Part shown: positions 44,448 to 53,484 of the stretch, in pieces | Layout: the number at the start of each line of letters is the position of its first letter | Numbering within the stretch: position 1 is the stretch's first letter | Assembly: GCF_013337045.2 (NCBI RefSeq) | Contig: NZ_CP118262.1 | Location: 248,001 to 312,000 of the forward strand | Reading direction: 5' to 3' | Length of the DNA stretch: 64,000 bases | From: Agrobacterium vitis | GTDB lineage: Bacteria; Pseudomonadota; Alphaproteobacteria; Rhizobiales; Rhizobiaceae | The notes under the pieces: generated by a model | What the model was told of the DNA's origin: nothing | Seen by the model: only the letters and a program-made list of their open reading frames with translations | Database searches by the model: none | Translations under genes and position numbers: made by a program

Positions 44448-44658
44448 GGCGACATAATCGCGTGCAGAAGCCAGGGCGTCCAACGAGTGTTTTGAATCGG
44501 TTGCGGGTCATCGATTCATATTGTTGAACCATGCAGACGGTTGCTTTGGGCGGTCCGCCTGCGGCGTACGGCTCTATTCGCAATGCGAACGAAGCCAGCA
44601 AGCCGTCTTCGCCCATTCGGGTCACGATCCTCCCGCAGATGATCCTGGCCAGGATCAT
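44347..44658 (-). CDS. Uncertain ORF overlapping the WGR gene, possibly frameshifted
   Basis: The first 60 residues (MILARIICGRIVTRMGED, then GLLASFALRIEPYAAGGPP and MVQQYESMTRNRFKTL) look like protein. The rest, inside the WGR gene, looks like a shadow frame. It begins 4 bases after the stop of the next small gene, so coupling is possible. A one-base change near 44483 would join it to the WGR frame. It may be a broken or unusually arranged gene. Confidence 0.3.
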   Translation of the reverse strand: MILARIICGRIVTRMGEDGLLASFALRIEPYAAGGPPKATVCMVQQYESMTRNRFKTLVGRPGFCTRLCRHDHPALPALYRADRPRQKHGSLLCAIHRTESFW

Positions 44659-44661
44659 CGA

Positions 44662-44859
44662 TCAGTACCCGAGGTAACCGATCACGTCGCCACCGTAATA
44701 TTCGCCTTGATCATCGGAGTGTGCGATCACATCGCCGCTCTCGTCATCGACGAGAGCCCGATCAGTGGGTCGCACCACGGCACGGATACGGTGTCGAGCG
44801 CATTCTGCAATCGCTTCGTCTGCTGTCACATTCGCCTCGCAGGCTTCCCAATATCGCAT
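44662..44859 (-). CDS. Small acidic hypothetical protein upstream of the WGR gene
   Basis: The 65-residue ORF starts at ATG 44859 with GGAGG 6 bases before it. It reads MRYWEACEANVTADEAIAEC, then ARHRIRAVVRPTDRALVDD and a Tyr/Gly-rich acidic end. It lies 12 bases after the traG stop on the same strand and is probably co-transcribed with traG. No domain is recognised. Confidence 0.6.
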   Translation of the reverse strand: MRYWEACEANVTADEAIAECARHRIRAVVRPTDRALVDDESGDVIAHSDDQGEYYGGDVIGYLGY

Positions 44860-44871
44860 CGCTGCCTCCGG

Positions 44872-46833
44872 CTATTTATCAGTTCGATTGACAGTCTGCA
44901 GAGAGACGTCTGCGGTGGTGACGCTCTTCTGGAAGCGGTTCTCTCCGACGCAGGATTTCATGTCAGCGCGGCGGAACCAGATGGCGCGGCCGCATCGCAA
45001 TGGCGCGTTGCCGGCCGTAAAGACGATCTGCTCGTCGGCGCGCATGCGCAGCACTTCGTGCGGCTGGATCAGCGGTCTCGACGCCAGTTGCTTTGATCGC
45101 GTGCGCGAGGATCCGCGCGCCTGGAAACTGCGGCTGATCTGATCTATTTCGACGGTAGTCATGCCGCAGCGTCCGGAGATATAATCGGCGGTCTCGGGAT
45201 CGTTGATCGCGGCAAACGAAATCCAGCTGGCACTCTCGAACCATTTGCTTGCAGCGTCGCGACCGCCATAAGTCTCGCGCATCTGACCGATCGACTGGTA
45301 GATCATCGTCAGCGTGATGCCGTATTTGCGTCCGGCGTCACGCGCAGTTTCGATGATCCTCATGTAACCGAGACGAGCGACCTCATCGAGGAGAAACAGC
45401 GCGCGACCCTTGATCTGTCCGTCGTGATTGTAGATCGCATTCAGAAATGAGCCGATGATGACCCGCGCAAGACCGGAGTGGGTCTCCAAGGTCTTGAGAT
45501 CGATATTGATGAAGACGTCGGTGTTTCCCGCAGCGATATCGCCGGTCGAGAACTTCTTTCCCGAAACGAGGGCGGCATAGTTCGGATAGGACAGCCAGTG
45601 TGTTTCCTTGACGGCATTGGCATAAACACCCGAGAAGGTTTCGGGCGTCATGTTGACGAAGGCTGCGACATTCTCCTTCACGAAATCCGAGCCGGAATTG
45701 TCGTAGACGTCCTGCAGTCGCTTGCGCAATGTCGGCTCTGGCTCCGAAAGATTCATGCGCACCTGCCGAAGCGTCTGGTCCTTCTCTTCCGTGTGACCGG
45801 ACAAGCAGACATCGGCAATCAGCGCTGTGAGAAGCTGCAGCGCTGAGGCGCGAAAGAAGTCGTCACGGACACCGCGCGCGCCGCCGGTGTCGCTCATGAT
45901 CCATGAGGCGACCGAGGCGATGTCCTCTTCCTTGGTTCCGCCGAAACTTCCGACCCAATCAAGAGCATTAAAGCCGATTTCCGGCTTCTTCGGATCGAGG
46001 ACAAACACGTCCCTTCCCGCCCCGCTTCGATGCGCAGAGACCATCGGTGCGACCTCGTTCGATGGGTCAAGCACGACCAGCGTGCCACCCCATTTGAGCG
46101 CGGTCGGGATTGTCACCGACGTCGTTTTGAAACCGCCGGATCCAGCAAATACGATTCCATGCGACGAGCCGAACGAGCCATCGAAGCACAGCAGCGGAGA
46201 CTTGCCGCCGGCGCCCCACGTCTCAGCGCTATCGGCTCGAAAGGCTTGGCTCCCGACGCTGTCTTTGTCGGCCCGATAGCGTTCGCCGATGACGATGCCG
46301 CCAGCGTCCGGAAACAACACCGCGGCCTCGGCTAGCTTCATCCAATCCGCTTCGCCGTGGAGGGCCCGCTTGCCCTGGATGCGTTTGGGCTCGGCCCTTG
46401 CGAACGCCGCATTGCCGACAAGCGCCACGCGGAGTGCGAAGCAGGCGCACATAAGCGCTGCGCCCGCTCCGATCGCCGTTGCTGGATCGAGATAGCTCAA
46501 GACCGACTTGTCGGCGTTGAGCGCCTTCGTGAAAGCGGCAAGTCGCATTGTTTCGCGCGCGGCCGCTATCAGCATCGTCGCGTTACATCCGGCAAGGACG
46601 CCCCATCCTGTCTGCTTGATATTCACCGAGCCGGCGGTCGCGAACAGGAACAGAATTCCGGCCGCCGCGCTGGCCACATAGGGCAATGCGATGCCCGCCC
46701 GCCCCCATGCCAATCGCGCGGCCTCGGTCTTTCCGAAGCCTGCAAGCCACTGCTCGATCCCCGTCATTCCGATGACGACCGAGATCATCAGCACCGGAGG
46801 CACAACGACGAGCGCGATCCTATTGATCGTCAT
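44872..46833 (-). CDS. traG: Type IV coupling protein TraG
   Basis: The 653-residue VirD4-family ATPase links the relaxosome to the mating channel at the inner membrane. The N-terminus has hydrophobic segments ([17 protein letters not shown] and others up to residue 140). The Walker A loop is [11 protein letters not shown] at about 229-239 and Walker B is [17 protein letters not shown]-terminal motifs include [15 protein letters not shown] start at ATG 46833 with GGAGG upstream; a longer frame to 46908 runs into traD. It ends the traC-traD-traG operon, overlapping traD by 14 bases. Confidence 0.97.
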   Translation of the reverse strand: MTINRIALVVVPPVLMISVVIGMTGIEQWLAGFGKTEAARLAWGRAGIALPYVASAAAGILFLFATAGSVNIKQTGWGVLAGCNATMLIAAARETMRLAAFTKALNADKSVLSYLDPATAIGAGAALMCACFALRVALVGNAAFARAEPKRIQGKRALHGEADWMKLAEAAVLFPDAGGIVIGERYRADKDSVGSQAFRADSAETWGAGGKSPLLCFDGSFGSSHGIVFAGSGGFKTTSVTIPTALKWGGTLVVLDPSNEVAPMVSAHRSGAGRDVFVLDPKKPEIGFNALDWVGSFGGTKEEDIASVASWIMSDTGGARGVRDDFFRASALQLLTALIADVCLSGHTEEKDQTLRQVRMNLSEPEPTLRKRLQDVYDNSGSDFVKENVAAFVNMTPETFSGVYANAVKETHWLSYPNYAALVSGKKFSTGDIAAGNTDVFINIDLKTLETHSGLARVIIGSFLNAIYNHDGQIKGRALFLLDEVARLGYMRIIETARDAGRKYGITLTMIYQSIGQMRETYGGRDAASKWFESASWISFAAINDPETADYISGRCGMTTVEIDQISRSFQARGSSRTRSKQLASRPLIQPHEVLRMRADEQIVFTAGNAPLRCGRAIWFRRADMKSCVGENRFQKSVTTADVSLQTVNRTDK

Positions 46834-47035
46834 TGCCGAAGGCCTCCACGCCGATTGACGTGAGCCTGGACCGCTCGCCCTCGTCGCCCTTGGTCCGGCG
46901 GGCGGCATCGAGAAGCATGCCCAGTAACAGCGCGCGATTCTCGTAGCGCAGCCCGGCTTTGACGATCAGGCCGCCGAGTTCGATCTTTTCGCGCGTATCC
47001 TTCTTGCGGGCGTCGGATGTCATCGTTCTCGCCAT
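46820..47035 (-). CDS. traD: Conjugal transfer protein TraD
   Basis: The 71-residue protein [18 protein letters not shown], then [23 protein letters not shown], matches the small TraD of Ti-type plasmids (unrelated to F-plasmid TraD). It is an accessory relaxosome or transfer protein of unknown mechanism. The start at 47035 gives the usual length; GAGG lies upstream. It overlaps the traG start. Confidence 0.93.
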   Translation of the reverse strand: MARTMTSDARKKDTREKIELGGLIVKAGLRYENRALLLGMLLDAARRTKGDEGERSRLTSIGVEAFGNDDQ

Positions 47036-47039
47036 ACGC

Positions 47040-47336
47040 TCAAGCCTCACCAGCGCTGCCCGCGCCCGCGCCAGACGCGTCCGCCGCAGTCGACGCTGCG
47101 CCGCCGCTATCGCCGGCGCCCTTCTTCCCTCCGGTCGTAGCGCCCTGCCCTCCGCGAAACCGCTTGGTCAGTTGCTCGAACGCTGCCTGAAGATCCGCCT
47201 CGTCGATTTCGATCTCGCCAAGGCCCGCCTTGAGCGCGATCCGGCCGATCCGCTCAGCTTCCCTTGTCTCGGCGAGCTTGAGCTGTTCCTGCAGCTTGGC
47301 GATTTCATCACGGATTTTCGAGGATGGTTTCTTCAT
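47040..47336 (-). CDS. traC: Conjugal transfer protein TraC
   Basis: The 98-residue protein begins [21 protein letters not shown] (split helix), then [20 protein letters not shown], matching TraC of Ti plasmids. The C-terminal third is a Gly/Ala-rich low-complexity tail. It is the first gene of traCDG, transcribed away from oriT. Ti-plasmid TraC and TraD assist DNA processing at oriT. Confidence 0.93.
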   Translation of the reverse strand: MKKPSSKIRDEIAKLQEQLKLAETREAERIGRIALKAGLGEIEIDEADLQAAFEQLTKRFRGGQGATTGGKKGAGDSGGAASTAADASGAGAGSAGEA

Positions 47337-47393
47337 TTCCGATCGTCTCCTGGGCGAGAAAGCTTGTGTTTCGAAGCCAGTTTTTCCGAAGGG

Positions 47394-47408
47394 AGTGCGG
47401 AACGCACT
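47394..47408. promoter_or_regulatory. Candidate TraR operator (tra-box-like palindrome)
   Basis: AGTGCG (47394-47399), GAA, CGCACT (47403-47408) is a perfect 6-bp dyad in the traC-traA divergent spacer, where Ti plasmids carry a tra box. Its GTGC/GCAC half sites match the core of the Ti tra box, but the gap between them is 5 bases instead of 6, so it is at best a variant. Confidence 0.4.
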
Positions 47409-47457
47409 ACTGTGAATCCTACAATCGCCAAGGGCGATGCTTTCTTGGATGATCCCG

Positions 47458-47544
47458 GCCGTTCCGAAGGAGCGGCTTCCAAGGGCGCAATTATACGTCG
47501 CTGACGCGACGTGTTGCTAAGAGCGCCCGATGGGGCCGGCGCTC
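47458..47544. other. oriT: Origin of transfer (oriT)
   Basis: The spacer between traC and traA carries the Ti-type nic region: AAGGGCGCAATTATA at 47481-47495, followed by the inverted repeat ACGTCGC (47495-47501) / GCGACGT (47506-47512). The GGGCGCA word resembles the RSF1010 nic core read on the other strand, as in the known Ti-plasmid oriT. Flanking repeats lie at 47459-47475 (CCGTTCC/GGAGCGG, one mismatch) and 47521-47544 (GAGCGCC/GGCGCTC). The TraA relaxase would nick here. Confidence 0.85.
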
Positions 47545-47590
47545 CCGACGAACCCATTGATTTCGTTCACAACCGGGAGAGAACTCCGCC

Positions 47591-50500
47591 GTGGCCGTCC
47601 CTCACTTCTCCGTCAGCATCGTCGCCCGTGGCTCTGGCCGCAGCGCCGTCCTGTCGGCGGCCTACCGGCACTGCGCCAAGATGGAGTTTGAGCGGGAAGC
47701 CCGGACGATCGATTACACGCGAAAGCAGGGGCTCCTGCATGAGGAGTTCGTGGTTCCTGCCGACGCGCCGGAATGGGTGCGCAGAATGATTGCCGATCGC
47801 TCGGTCGCCGGGGCATCAGAGGCCTTCTGGAACAAGGTGGAGGGCTTCGAGAAACGATCCGACGCGCAACTCGCCAAGGACGTTACCATTGCCCTGCCGC
47901 TCGAGTTAACTGCCGAGCAGAACATCGCGCTCATGCGCGACTTTGTGGTGGGCCACATCACCGCGCAGGGCATGGCCGCGGACTGGGTCTATCACGACGC
48001 CCCCGGCAATCCTCACGTCCACCTCATGACCACATTGCGCCCGCTGGCCGAAGACGGTTTCGGGTCGAAGAAGGTCGCGGTGCTCGACCCGGATGGCAAG
48101 GCAATCCGAAATGATGCCGGCAAGATCGTCTACCAGCTGTGGGCCGGTAGTACTGAAGATTTCAATGCGTTTCGCGACGGCTGGTTTGCCTGCCAGAACA
48201 AACATCTGGCGCTCGCCGGGTTCGATATCCGCATCGACGGCCGTTCCTTCGAAAAGCAGGGTATCGACCTCGAGCCAACCATTCACCTCGGTGTCGGCGC
48301 CAAAGCCATCGAGCGCAAGGCCGAGAGATCTGACCACAAGTCGGAGACGACCCCGCCTCCCAAACTCGAACGCCTCGAGCTTCAGGACGAGCGCCGCAGC
48401 GAGAACGCCCGCCGCATCCAGCGCCGTCCTGAAATCGTGCTCGACCTGATCATGCGGGAGAAGAGCGTCTTCGACGAACGCGACGTCGCGAAGGTCCTGT
48501 ATCGCTATATCGACGATGCTGCGCTGTTCCAAAGTCTGATGGTCCGCATTCTGCAAAGTCCGGAAGCGCTTCGGCTCGAACGCGAGCGCATGAACTTTGC
48601 GACTGGTATTCGGGAACCCGCGAAGTATACGACGCGCGAGATGATCCGGCTTGAAGCCGAGATGGCCAATCGCGCGATCTGGCTCTCCGGCAGCACCTCC
48701 CATGGCGTCCGTGAGGCTGTGCTACACGCGACCTTTGCGCGCCATTCCCGTCTGTCGGATGAGCAGCGAATGGCGATCGAGCATGTCGCTGGGGCCGCGC
48801 GCATTGCCGCCGTCATCGGTCGCGCCGGCGCCGGCAAGACCACGATGATGAAGGCGGCACGCGAGGCGTGGGAAGGCGCCGGTTATCGCGTGGTCGGCGG
48901 AGCGTTGGCTGGCAAAGCCGCCGAAGGTTTGGAGAAGGAAGCGGGCATTGTTTCCCGCACGCTGTCGTCGTGGGAGCTTCGCTGGAACGAGGGTCGCAAC
49001 CAGCTCGACGACAAAAGTGTTTTCGTACTCGACGAAGCCGGCATGGTGTCGTCGCGGCAGATGGCGCTCGTCGTCGAAGCCGTAACCAAGGCCGGCGCCA
49101 AACTCGTCCTTGTCGGCGACCCGGAACAGCTTCAGCCGATCGAAGCCGGCGCCGCCTTCCGCGCTATCGCCGATCGCATAGGCTATGCCGAACTCGAAAC
49201 GATCTATCGTCAGCGACAGCAGTGGATGCGCGACGCCTCACTTGATCTGGCGCGCGGTAACCTTGGCAAAGCAGTCGATGCCTATCGCGCACATGGACAC
49301 GTGAGGGGATCGGACCTCAAGGCACAGGCGGTCGAAAGCCTGATCGCCGATTGGGATCGCGATTACGATCCTTCGAAGACCAGCCTGATCCTCGCCCACC
49401 TTCGTCGCGATGTGCGGATGTTGAACGAGATGGCCCGTGCCAGACTTGTCGAACGTGGCGTCGTCGCAGACGGATTCGCGTTCAAGACAGAGGACGGAAT
49501 CCGTAGGTTCGCCATCGGCGACCAGATCGTGTTCCTGAAGAACGAGGGAAGCCTTGGCGTCAAGAACGGCATGCTGGCAAAGGTGCTTGAGGCCGCGCCT
49601 GGACGTATCGTCGCCGAGATCGGCGAAGGCGAACATCGTCGGCAGGTCACGGTCGAGCAGCGCTTCTACAACAATCTCGACCACGGCTATGCGACGACGA
49701 TCCACAAGAGTCAGGGCGCGACCGTCGACCAGGTGAAGGTGCTTGCCTCCCTCTCGTTGGACCGGCATCTCACCTATGTGGCTATGACTCGCCATCGTGA
49801 GGATCTCGCTGTCTACTACGGCAGTCGCTCCTTTGCGAAATCCGGCGGCCTCATCCCGATCCTGTCACGCCGGAACGCCAAGGAAACGACGCTCGATTAC
49901 GAGAAGACGTCTTTCTACGGCCAGGCGCTGCGCTTTGCAGAAGCGCGAGGCCTGCGCCTCATGAACGTGGCGCGCACGATCGCGCACGATCGTCTCCAAT
50001 GGGCCGCCCGGCAAAGCTCGAGGCTCGCCGATCTCGGCGCCCGTCTCGCCGCCATCGGTGCGACGCTCGGACTGGTCCGCGGTAGCAACAAGCAATCCAT
50101 TCCGGACACAATCAAGGAGGCCAAGCCCATGGTATCAGGCATCACCACTTATCCCAAATCGCTCGACCAGGCGGTCGAAGACAAGCTCGCCGCGGATCCC
50201 GGGCTCAAGAAGCAATGGGAGGACGTCTCGACCCGCTTCCAGTTCGTCTACTCCCAGCCGGAAGCTGCCTTCAAGGCGATCAATGTCGATAGCATGTTGA
50301 AGGACCAGTCGGTCGCGCAGTCCGCCCTGGTAAGGATTGCCGGCGAGCCAGAGAGCTTTGGCGCGCTCAAGGGCAAGACCGGTCTTCTCGCGAGCCGTGG
50401 CGACAAGCAGGACCGGGAAAAAGCGCTCGCCAATGTGCCGGCGCTCGTCCGAAATCTCGAGCGCTACCTTCGTGAGCGAGCCGAAGCCGAATTCAAACAT

Positions 50501-50920
50501 GAGACGGAGGAGCGCGCGGTCCGGCTCAAGGTTTCGGTCGACATCCCGGCGCTCTCTGCAGCGGCCAAGCAAACGCTCGAGCGCGTCCGCGATGCGATCG
50601 ATCGCAATGATTTGTCCGCTGGCCTCGAATATGCTCTGGCCGACAAGATGGTGAAGGCCGAACTCGAAGGTTTTGCCAAGGCTGTGTCCGAGCGCTTCGG
50701 AGAACGGACCTTCCTTCCTCTGGCTGCGAAAGACACGAGCGGTAAGACCTTCGAGACCGTCACATCGGGCATGACGGCCGGACAAAAGGCTGAGGTCAAG
50801 GCCGCGTGGAACTCCATGCGGACAGTCCAGCAGCTGGGCGCTCATGAACGAACGACCGAAGCTCTCAAACAGGCTGAGACAATGCGTCATACGAAGAGCC
50901 AAGGGCTCTCGCTCAAATGA
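47591..50920 (+). CDS. traA: Relaxase/helicase TraA (MobQ class)
   Basis: The 1109-residue protein starts with GTG after GGGAGAG. The N-terminal MobA/MobL relaxase domain has the metal-binding motif GNPHVHLM at about 139-146 and a likely catalytic Tyr in the first 30 residues (SAAYRHC). Residues about 390-760 form a RecD-like helicase with Walker [11 protein letters not shown] near 411, [28 protein letters not shown] and [14 protein letters not shown]. The C-terminal part is TraA-specific. The protein nicks oriT and unwinds the transferred strand. It overlaps traF by 4 bases. Confidence 0.97.
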   Translation: MAVPHFSVSIVARGSGRSAVLSAAYRHCAKMEFEREARTIDYTRKQGLLHEEFVVPADAPEWVRRMIADRSVAGASEAFWNKVEGFEKRSDAQLAKDVTIALPLELTAEQNIALMRDFVVGHITAQGMAADWVYHDAPGNPHVHLMTTLRPLAEDGFGSKKVAVLDPDGKAIRNDAGKIVYQLWAGSTEDFNAFRDGWFACQNKHLALAGFDIRIDGRSFEKQGIDLEPTIHLGVGAKAIERKAERSDHKSETTPPPKLERLELQDERRSENARRIQRRPEIVLDLIMREKSVFDERDVAKVLYRYIDDAALFQSLMVRILQSPEALRLERERMNFATGIREPAKYTTREMIRLEAEMANRAIWLSGSTSHGVREAVLHATFARHSRLSDEQRMAIEHVAGAARIAAVIGRAGAGKTTMMKAAREAWEGAGYRVVGGALAGKAAEGLEKEAGIVSRTLSSWELRWNEGRNQLDDKSVFVLDEAGMVSSRQMALVVEAVTKAGAKLVLVGDPEQLQPIEAGAAFRAIADRIGYAELETIYRQRQQWMRDASLDLARGNLGKAVDAYRAHGHVRGSDLKAQAVESLIADWDRDYDPSKTSLILAHLRRDVRMLNEMARARLVERGVVADGFAFKTEDGIRRFAIGDQIVFLKNEGSLGVKNGMLAKVLEAAPGRIVAEIGEGEHRRQVTVEQRFYNNLDHGYATTIHKSQGATVDQVKVLASLSLDRHLTYVAMTRHREDLAVYYGSRSFAKSGGLIPILSRRNAKETTLDYEKTSFYGQALRFAEARGLRLMNVARTIAHDRLQWAARQSSRLADLGARLAAIGATLGLVRGSNKQSIPDTIKEAKPMVSGITTYPKSLDQAVEDKLAADPGLKKQWEDVSTRFQFVYSQPEAAFKAINVDSMLKDQSVAQSALVRIAGEPESFGALKGKTGLLASRGDKQDREKALANVPALVRNLERYLRERAEAEFKHETEERAVRLKVSVDIPALSAAAKQTLERVRDAIDRNDLSAGLEYALADKMVKAELEGFAKAVSERFGERTFLPLAAKDTSGKTFETVTSGMTAGQKAEVKAAWNSMRTVQQLGAHERTTEALKQAETMRHTKSQGLSLK

Positions 50921-51483
50921 CGGCGGGAACTGAAACGCTCCGGTCGATGACAGCTCAGCAACGACGAGCGGCAGGTATCATCTCGGTGGTCGCATTGGTT
51001 ACCGTAGTGACGATTAGCATTGCCGTCACCGGCGGCTACCGCATCAATCTGACTCCGAGCGAGCCCCTCGGCCTGTGGCGCATTATCCCGCTTCATCGAC
51101 CGGCAGCAGTCGACGACCTCCTGTTCGTCTGCCCACCGGAAACGGCGGCGATGCGGGCAGCGAGGGCACGAGGTTATTTCCGTTCTGGTTCCTGCCCGGA
51201 CGGCGTCGCACCTTTGATCAAGACAGTGATCGCCGTTGCAGGACAGCATGTCGAAATCGGCGACACCGTGAGCGTGGACGGAAGGAAGGTCCCCTTCTCA
51301 GACCTCGCTTTGCGCGATGGAAAAGGGCGGCCGTTGACGCCCTTTCCGAACGGCATCGTACCGCCGGGATATGTCTTCCTGCATTCCGCATTCCGCGGCT
51401 CTTACGATTCCCGATACTTCGGTCCGTTGCCCGCGTCCGGTGTTCTTGGACTGGCGCAGGAGGTCCTCACCTATGCGCCATGA
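50917..51483 (+). CDS. traF: Conjugative transfer signal peptidase TraF
   Basis: The 188-residue S26-family peptidase has an N-terminal membrane helix ([17 protein letters not shown]). The catalytic Ser lies in [13 protein letters not shown] and the Lys in [11 protein letters not shown], followed by the box [16 protein letters not shown]. TraF proteins of RP4 and Ti plasmids process and cyclise the TrbC pilin. It overlaps traA upstream (4 bases) and traB downstream (11 bases). Confidence 0.95.
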   Translation: MTAGTETLRSMTAQQRRAAGIISVVALVTVVTISIAVTGGYRINLTPSEPLGLWRIIPLHRPAAVDDLLFVCPPETAAMRAARARGYFRSGSCPDGVAPLIKTVIAVAGQHVEIGDTVSVDGRKVPFSDLALRDGKGRPLTPFPNGIVPPGYVFLHSAFRGSYDSRYFGPLPASGVLGLAQEVLTYAP

Positions 51484-52639
51484 ATATCTTCGGGCGACGG
51501 CGCTGATATTCACTTCCATCGCGATCGGCGTGGCGGGCTGGAGCGGGCATGCGTTGCTTCTACCCGTTGCGCTCGGATTTCCGGTTCTTTGGTCAATCGC
51601 GCGAACGAGATCAGTGGCGGCACTTGTGTCCGCCGGATATTTCTTGGCGGCGTCGCGAGGTCTGCCACAGGGCGTTGCCGCCTTCTACTCGTCCGATATC
51701 TGGCCGGGCTTGTTGCTCTGGCTGTGCGCGTCTTTGAGCTTTGTCATGGTGCATGCCGTGCTCTGGACGATGAACGGGCCCATGCGTCCGTTTCGCTATC
51801 TAGTCGCGGCAGGCGTCATGGCCATCCCGCCATTCGGCATCACGGGCTGGGCACATCCCGTGACAGCCGCGGGTGTTCTGTTTCCGGGATTGGGATGGTG
51901 GGGGCTTGGACTTATGACAGCGGGCCTTGCGGGCCTCGTAACCCGCATCTGGCCAGCTGTCGCCATCACCTTGACTGGGTTTTGGCTGTGGTCCGCCGCG
52001 TCGTGGACCGAGCCGAGTTTACCCAATGGCTGGCGCGGTGTCGACCTCGAATTGGGCGCTTCGCTTGGTCGGGACGCCGGTCTTCACCGCCAGCGTGACC
52101 TGATCGCAACGGTGCGTGGCGCCGCCAACGGTGGCGCCCGCTTTGTGGCGCTGCCGGAAGGTGCGCTTGGTTTCTGGACACCGACCGTGGCGCGGCTTTG
52201 GACGAGGACGTCAGGCGATACCGATGCAACGGTCATCGCCGGCGCAACGATGCTCGATGCCACCGGTTATGACAATGTCCTCGTCGCGATCGACAGGAAT
52301 GGTGGAAGCAGCATCCTCTATCGCGAACGCATGCCCGTCCCCGGCTCGATGTGGCAGCCCTGGCGTTTCTTGTTCGGGGAGAGTGGTGGTGCCAGGGCGG
52401 ATTTCTTTGCGAACCCGGTCGTCCCGATTGGTGCCAGCCAAGTAGCGCCGCTGATTTGCTACGAGCAACTGATCGTCTGGCCCGTCCTTCAGTCGATGCT
52501 GCACGATCCGGAGTTCATCATTGCCGTCGGAAACGGCTGGTGGGCCAAAGGAACCTCAATCGTCGCGATCCAACGGACTGCTGCCACGGCGTGGGCGAAT
52601 CTGTTCGGAAAACCGCTTGTTATTGCCTTCAACACCTGA
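51473..52639 (+). CDS. traB: Conjugal transfer protein TraB (membrane nitrilase-like)
   Basis: The 388-residue protein has six or so N-terminal membrane helices up to about residue 180. A carbon-nitrogen hydrolase-like domain follows with the Glu in ALPEGALGF and the Cys in [10 protein letters not shown]. The third member of the nitrilase triad, a Lys expected near [12 protein letters not shown], is not seen. The layout resembles apolipoprotein N-acyltransferase. Ti-plasmid TraB enhances transfer but its reaction is not known. The ATG at 51473 overlaps traF. Confidence 0.92.
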   Translation: MRHEYLRATALIFTSIAIGVAGWSGHALLLPVALGFPVLWSIARTRSVAALVSAGYFLAASRGLPQGVAAFYSSDIWPGLLLWLCASLSFVMVHAVLWTMNGPMRPFRYLVAAGVMAIPPFGITGWAHPVTAAGVLFPGLGWWGLGLMTAGLAGLVTRIWPAVAITLTGFWLWSAASWTEPSLPNGWRGVDLELGASLGRDAGLHRQRDLIATVRGAANGGARFVALPEGALGFWTPTVARLWTRTSGDTDATVIAGATMLDATGYDNVLVAIDRNGGSSILYRERMPVPGSMWQPWRFLFGESGGARADFFANPVVPIGASQVAPLICYEQLIVWPVLQSMLHDPEFIIAVGNGWWAKGTSIVAIQRTAATAWANLFGKPLVIAFNT

Positions 52640-52655
52640 GTCCTCAGGAGACACC

Positions 52656-53261
52656 ATGATCGACACGGCCCTGATAAAAGAATGCGCAGACCCTTCTCTC
52701 AAGCCAGCGGTCGTCGAGCAGTTCGTGATCGCAGCGGGCTCGGATGATCCCTTTGCCGTCACCGTCAAATCCGGCGGCCGGCTGATCCTCATTCCGAAAG
52801 CGGCATCGGCCGAGGAGGCGATGGCGATCGTGCGCCAATATGCCGGCCAGGCCGTCGTTCGCGTTGGGCTGACGCAGTTCCCCGCTGGGGTTGGAGTGAG
52901 GGAAGCGACCGAATTGAAGCCCGATTTGGTCGATCCCTGCCAGAACCTTCGCAAAGGCACCGCGATGTTCGCCAAGGTCCTCAGGATCGTCGCGAAATGG
53001 TATGGCAACCCGACGAGCAAAGACGTCTTTCCGCAAATTTTCGAGGATGCGGTCTACGCATGGAAGACGGGCGAGTTCGAGGGCGTGAGCGTGTTTCAGG
53101 CGGAGGATCCCGGAACGCCGCTTAATGTTCCGCAGCAAAGTGTAGAGAAAATCCCCGCCGAGGAGGATGACGCCGAGGCCAACACAAGAGAGAAACAGCC
53201 AGAGGCGGAGCAGGATGCAGGCATACGGATCGATCTGTCGCGCATTGGCGGTCAGCAATAG
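52656..53261 (+). CDS. traH: Conjugal transfer protein TraH
   Basis: The 201-residue protein starts at ATG 52656 with AGGAG upstream. It reads MIDTALIKECADPSLKPAVVE, split before QFVIAAGSDDPFAVTVK, then GLTQFPAGVG and LRKGTAMFAKVLRIVAKWYG, and ends in an acidic tail. It matches TraH of Ti and pNGR234a plasmids, the last gene of traAFBH. N-terminal similarity to VirB1-type muramidase regions has been noted for the family, but I see no catalytic signature. In related plasmids traM or traR follows directly; here a fic module intervenes. Confidence 0.9.
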   Translation: MIDTALIKECADPSLKPAVVEQFVIAAGSDDPFAVTVKSGGRLILIPKAASAEEAMAIVRQYAGQAVVRVGLTQFPAGVGVREATELKPDLVDPCQNLRKGTAMFAKVLRIVAKWYGNPTSKDVFPQIFEDAVYAWKTGEFEGVSVFQAEDPGTPLNVPQQSVEKIPAEEDDAEANTREKQPEAEQDAGIRIDLSRIGGQQ

Positions 53262-53308
53262 AATTGAGTTCGCCTCGCCTTGCGAAAGGGTTCTCATCAA
53301 TGCGGAAT

Positions 53309-53452
53309 ATTAGTTTGAGTCCAAAGCATGAAATTAGTGTGAGTCAAACACGTAAAACAAGTGCGATTCAGAAACGTGAAATTAGTGTGACTCCAATGCA
53401 AGATGTTAGTGTTTGTCAAACGCGTCAAATTAGTGCAACTACAAAGAACGGT
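53309..53452 (+). repeat. Six tandem 24-bp repeats upstream of the fic gene
   Basis: Units start at 53309, 53333, 53357, 53381, 53405 and 53429. Each begins with a form of ATTAGTGTGAGTC followed by an 11-base A-rich part. AGT at positions 4-6 is the same in all six, and several units hold a dyad such as GTGTTTG-T-CAAACGC (unit 5). The array is much more AT-rich than its surroundings. It is in frame within an ORF (ATG 53300 to 53530) that would encode an 8-residue repeat (ISVSQTRK type) and overlap fic by 46 bases. Whether the array is a DNA-binding site or coding is open. Confidence 0.8.
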
Positions 53453-53484
53453 CCACTGCTCACACGGCGTCGCCGGAGGCCAAC

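Noticed and set aside
53309..53452. The 24-bp array as a CRISPR
   Set aside because: The units are contiguous, degenerate and without spacers, and no cas gene is present.
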